From: Diadema setosum
Taxonomy: Eukaryota > Echinodermata > Echinoidea > Diadematoida > Diadematidae
Assembly: GCA_033980235.1 (NCBI GenBank)
Contig: CM067075.1
Coordinates: 27,487,150-27,551,149, forward strand
Length of the DNA: 64,000 nt
Direction: 5' to 3'
Each line of letters begins with the position of its first letter. Within the stretch, counting starts at the first letter, position 1. The position numbers and the translations under genes were made by a program. Positions 60,014-64,000 of the stretch are shown here, piece by piece. The notes below the pieces were generated by a model. It saw only the letters and a list, made by a program, of their open reading frames with translations, ran no database searches and was not told the DNA's origin.

Positions 60014-61210
60014 ATGGCTCTCACGACTGAAGATATCTGGTATACCAGTGAATCCCTTGCTGAAGTACTCGAAGACAACCAGACTTCAATTGCCACTCTC
60101 TTCGCATACGTTATTTTGATCGCAGTAATAATCATCGGAAATTGCATGGTAATCTTTTCCTACGCACAAGACAAGGATATACAGAAGAGAACCGCAAACT
60201 TCATCATCATGAACCTAGCGATAGCAGATCTTTTGGTTGGTATGGTGTCGCTAACAATGAATGCATCGTGGATAGCTTCTGGGAGATGGCTCTTTGGCGA
60301 GATAGTCTGCAAATTGTACAGCGTCGTAGATTACGTTGCGGTCAACATGTCGATTGCCATGATCGCTTTTATCAGCCTTGATCGATACTACGCAGTGACC
60401 AAACATTTCAAATACCAATCAATTATGTCGCTGCATCGGGTGAAGATTGCGATTACGACGACTTGGGTGTGTATAACAGCCTATTGGCTTCTGATCGCAT
60501 TTGGCTGGACGCATATTGTAAATGAAAGCAAAATGATTGATTACTATGTTGAATGTTACATGGAATATCACCTGAATCCCGTTGCTTCCGTGGTCTTTGA
60601 GTCTGTAAACTGTGTTGTGCCCGCAACCGGTATTGCTGTCTTGAATATTCTGATGTTTCTGAATATTAAGAAACAGTGGAGCCAGTTTCGCCAAGTGAAA
60701 ATAAACCAGGGCGTATCAAGGTCGAAGGAGCCTCTCAATGAAAGGTTCAAATCTGCTGTTGAGGGCGAGCTCTCTTCGAGCCTTTCTGCAGATTCTAGCC
60801 AGCAGCATAAAGGAGGTAAAGGAATATCTCCACCAGGAGTCAGCTCAGTTTCACTGACAGTCTGCGTCAGGGATGACCAAAACTTACCCGAAGATGTGCG
60901 GCGACAATTGTCGGCAGACAGGTTTAAAAGAAGCCTGAAGATCGCAACGAAACTCGCCATCTATGTAGGAATATTTGCAGCATGCTGGCTGCCGTACGGG
61001 CTAATGGCTATTGTGGGCTCGTTTTGTTACGTCGACTGTGTTCCTAAATTAGGTTGGAATATTGCTGAGAACGTTCAATGGGCAAATTCCGCCATTAATC
61101 CAATTCTCTACGCGCTAACAAACGTTTTCGACAGAAAGCAGCAAAACTTTTGGGTTGCTCTTCAAAAACAAGCATGTAAAAGTTGCATAATTCAACAAAA
61201 AAAAAATTAA
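60014..61210 (+). CDS. Aminergic-type class A GPCR, copy 2 with altered tail
   Basis: A 398-aa paralogue of copy 1, roughly 80 % identical by eye. D72, C99, D106, DRY (123-125), the ECL2 Cys, CWLP and NPILY are all kept, so the receptor core looks intact. It has an N-glycosylation sequon at N22 that copy 1 lacks. After NPILYALTN a 4-bp deletion near 61115 shifts the frame, and the canonical helix 8 is replaced by VFDRKQQNFWVALQKQACK and a short Lys-rich end. The old frame (KRFRQKAAKLLGC to a stop at the usual place) is still open but unused. The product may be a tail-altered receptor or an early pseudogene. Confidence 0.88.
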   Translation: MALTTEDIWYTSESLAEVLEDNQTSIATLFAYVILIAVIIIGNCMVIFSYAQDKDIQKRTANFIIMNLAIADLLVGMVSLTMNASWIASGRWLFGEIVCKLYSVVDYVAVNMSIAMIAFISLDRYYAVTKHFKYQSIMSLHRVKIAITTTWVCITAYWLLIAFGWTHIVNESKMIDYYVECYMEYHLNPVASVVFESVNCVVPATGIAVLNILMFLNIKKQWSQFRQVKINQGVSRSKEPLNERFKSAVEGELSSSLSADSSQQHKGGKGISPPGVSSVSLTVCVRDDQNLPEDVRRQLSADRFKRSLKIATKLAIYVGIFAACWLPYGLMAIVGSFCYVDCVPKLGWNIAENVQWANSAINPILYALTNVFDRKQQNFWVALQKQACKSCIIQQKKN

Positions 61211-63474
61211 GAGGTATTTGCTCTTTGTCTCATTTCTTTCTGAATAGCCCAACGTGGATGGCTAAATTTTGAATGCATATTGCAGCAAAATAATCCTTTC
61301 ACTGTCAAGTTGTATACAGCATGCACATTAATTGCATCATTATCAAGGTGTCCTGCCTAACCAGTTAAGTATTCATCTAACATAATCAGTGATAATCAGT
61401 GATATAAAATGCCCCTGACCACGACAACCTGTAAACGGGTGAAGACACTTTCATAACGTGGCATCAAAAATATCTCTCATGCTCACAATATTTGCAACTT
61501 ACTGAACTATTTTAGGTTATGCTACCGATCAATAATTGGGATGATTTGTGCATTTCTTCACATAAAATGAATTATTTCTCTAGGTAATCACTTGCTCACT
61601 CTACAAATTTCAACAGGTAGTGTGGGATGGATTTACAGCTTTGGGACAGAGTCGTGTATATGAATACGTATAAAATGATATAAACTTTTGACCTAAACGA
61701 TATATAGTTTTCAAAAGCAGGGCGAAGAATTTTTTTTTTTAACTGCAAGCCTTTAAGTCAGATGCTGGTGGAGTTCATGAATTATTGATATGACCCCAAA
61801 TAAAAATTGCAGACAAAAAAAAAATCACACAAAATTATTTTCACTGTTTTCGGCTTTTTGGTCGATGGAAATGTATGACACTAGTTTGAGTAAAGTTAAT
61901 TTAAACATTTTCAGTCAATATTATAAATGCATTCACCGGCTGGTGTAATAAGTGGAAGAAAGCCCTATATTCTTTTTATATGTAATGTATAAAGTCGGCA
62001 AGTTTACTGTTTGTCATTGTTCACCCGGACATTGTGCTCTTTTTTTACAACTTTGTATGGATAACTAAATTTAGAAAAAAAAATAAGGCTTTTGTTGTTG
62101 TTGCTTCAAATAACGAGGTATTGGGAGTTGTTCGATTTTTTCCCAAATTACTCGCAGACATTAATTCTAAATAACATATTATATCTCTGTCTTGCATACG
62201 GTTTAGCAGTGTTTCCCGTTTCTGCCACAGTCTGTAATATTGTATGAAGAAAAAAAGACAAAAAATAGGTTGAAATAATCAATAAATGATTCATAAAAGT
62301 AAAAATCTGCGAGTTTCCCCAAATTGGAAAGTATTTAGACTAACAGCCAGGAACTGTTCATGTAAATGTGGCGATCCAATATATGTAGACACCTTCTTAT
62401 TCCAGAATGATTATCATTAACAGTTCAGTCAACGACATCTTTTTTTCCTGAGCCACAAAAAAAGTTAGAATCTATCTTGTTAAAGTCCAGTCATTCTTGA
62501 TAGTCATGTGAAATAATGTAGGAACTGTAGCTTTGATATTTTCTTTGTGTAATCGAATGGCTTTGAGTGGTTGGTCCTACGTTTGGTATTATTCACTCTT
62601 TACCAGTTTTCTGAACAAACAAGGGTCAAATTTCGTTGATGATGTTGCTGAAACATGCAATTACTTTCCAAGAAGAATGGTTTCATCTTTAATAGTTGAT
62701 ATACTTTTACTCTGTGGTGTGTATGTTGTATACATTGTACATGTATCTTTCCAATGTATAGCCTATATATCCATTAATCACATTTATTCTGTTTTGCAAG
62801 AGAATAAGCCTTTTTGTCATCTAGGAAAGAAAAAAAATACTCTCTGACAATAAAGTGTGTTTTACAACTCTCTCTATCTCTGATTTCTGATTTTAATCTG
62901 GTATCCGTTTTGTGAATATACAGTATTTGGTATTGATAAACGAGTTTGTATAGGCACTCACAGCATATGACTTAAAAAAAAAGATCTATATTTCTATCAA
63001 GAAATCTATGGTAATGACTCGATTTAAAGAAATCCATTCCACAAGAGAGTATTTCTGATAGACTCATTTTCACGGAACCAAGTAATATTAAAGTAATCTT
63101 AAAGTGGACTTACATTTTGCGAAGGGGACAGGCGATTCTTATGACAAACAAAGTTTGAAAGTTTGAATAACAATAGATCAGTTCATCTTATTTTCGACTT
63201 ATGTACACTTAATGGCTGACTTGTATTGTACACTCTTACACCTTTTATAAATGCTCGATTCTATACAATTCCATCCCGATGGAATCCCATTTTCCTTGCT
63301 CATTTTTGCACTAATAAATTCCACAAACAGAAAGACTTATGATGTGAATGTTATTAATGAATACATTCAGTGCGAAATGGACAATAATATCATCATCGTC
63401 ATATTACGAAATCGTACCTCAGTGCATTTTACTTTATCTTTACAAATTGCTCAAATCGTGGGGTTAATAAAGAT
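61211..63474 (+). other. 3' flank of GPCR copy 2
   Basis: Homology with the copy 1 3' flank extends to about 61560 (for example GCAGCAAAATAATCCTTTCA and GCTACCGATCAATAAT). Beyond that no gene is seen. An AATAAA at 62849-62854 is not tied to a gene. Confidence 0.5.
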
Positions 63475-63540
63475 GTGCGTCTGTATGCGTGTGTATTTGT
63501 GTCTTTGTCTGTGTGTCTATGTGTGTCTGTGTGTTTTTGT
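63475..63540. repeat. Impure TG/TGTC microsatellite
   Basis: Imperfect TG repeats that end exactly where the third GPCR fragment begins. Confidence 0.8.
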
Positions 63541-63860
63541 CACAACTTTTGGGATGCTCTTCGAACGCAAGGGTGTAAAAGTTACATAATTTGATTGCAA
63601 ACAGTAGCAATCGAAATAATTTCTGAAAAACATACCAAAAATGAGGAAGACTTCTGGATGAATGTTGCAGCAAAATAATCTTTTTTGTCATCAATTTGTA
63701 GAAAGCACCAACCTTACATCATAATGAAAATTCCCCTGTGCCAAATTATTGACAACAGCTTGCAAAGAAATTTTCCCATGTGCACAATCATTGTAACTTG
63801 CTTGATTTTAAAATTTTGCTATCGATCAACTTTCGAGTTTAGCTGAACGTGTAACTAAAG
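63541..63860 (+). pseudogene. Third GPCR copy, 3' fragment only
   Basis: It starts inside the tail coding region: CAACTTTTGGGATGCTCTTC matches AAACTTTTGGGTTGCTCTTC of copy 1. In the normal frame it reads QLLGCSSNARV then a stop, compared with KLLGCSSSARL in copy 1. The 3' flank match continues to about 63860 (GCAGCAAAATAATCTTTTTT, GCTATCGATCAACTTTCGAG). Nothing of the seven helices is present upstream, so it is a truncated relic. Confidence 0.75.
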
Positions 63861-64000
63861 TGTGATTACGTATATCATGAAAGAACATGGCTTACATACC
63901 CAGTAAGTAGTTGATTTGGTACAGAAATCATCTATTCATCGTGTAAACTAAAGTGTTTCGGTGGACTGTACAGTATGTATCCCGGCAAAAGTTCGATGAG

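Overview
This is a eukaryotic (animal) window with large introns, GT-AG splice sites, microsatellites of every kind and many short palindromic transposable elements. The base composition, repeat types and gene content point to a marine deuterostome invertebrate, most likely an echinoderm such as a sea urchin. That assignment is an inference. No bacterial-type operon, CRISPR array or viral genome is present.

Layout. (1) 1-14.5 kb: no gene I can defend; microsatellites, a 0.7 kb purine tract and foldback repeats. (2) 14.5-19.0 kb, plus strand: a complete five-exon gene for a small VOPP1/WBP1-like membrane protein (158 aa). It has a signal peptide, a Cys-rich ectodomain, one membrane helix and a C-terminal PPxY motif. 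I joined the exons by hand and every splice phase agrees. (3) 19-24.8 kb: intergenic or 3' flank, with MITEs and a tRNA-derived SINE. (4) 24.87-45.9 kb, minus strand: a 14-coding-exon gene for a 1190-aa tastin/TROAP-like protein, a spindle- and centrosome-associated protein in vertebrates. A non-coding first exon sits at about 45.9 kb beside a CRE-like promoter site. Its introns are packed with repeats. (5) 46-50 kb: MITEs, no gene. (6) 50.2-64 kb, plus strand: a local duplication of a class A, aminergic-type GPCR. Copy 1 (51.06-52.22 kb) is intact, copy 2 (60.01-61.21 kb) has a 4-bp deletion that replaces the cytoplasmic tail, and a third copy survives only as a 3' fragment at 63.5-63.9 kb. 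A solo LTR, a SINE and a foldback element lie between copies 1 and 2.

The genes do not form a pathway; they are neighbours. The most unusual feature is the repeat landscape. At least five short-element families are bounded by TTAA, one of which carries piggyBac-type ends. Two of them share a single TTAA, and others sit inside a SINE fragment and inside a larger inverted repeat. I found no new multi-gene system. The best leads are the full TROAP-like and VOPP1-like gene models, the tail frameshift and 5' leader hairpin of the GPCR pair, the VOPP1 3'-UTR foldback and the TTAA-element community. Identities by eye are estimates; no alignment was run.
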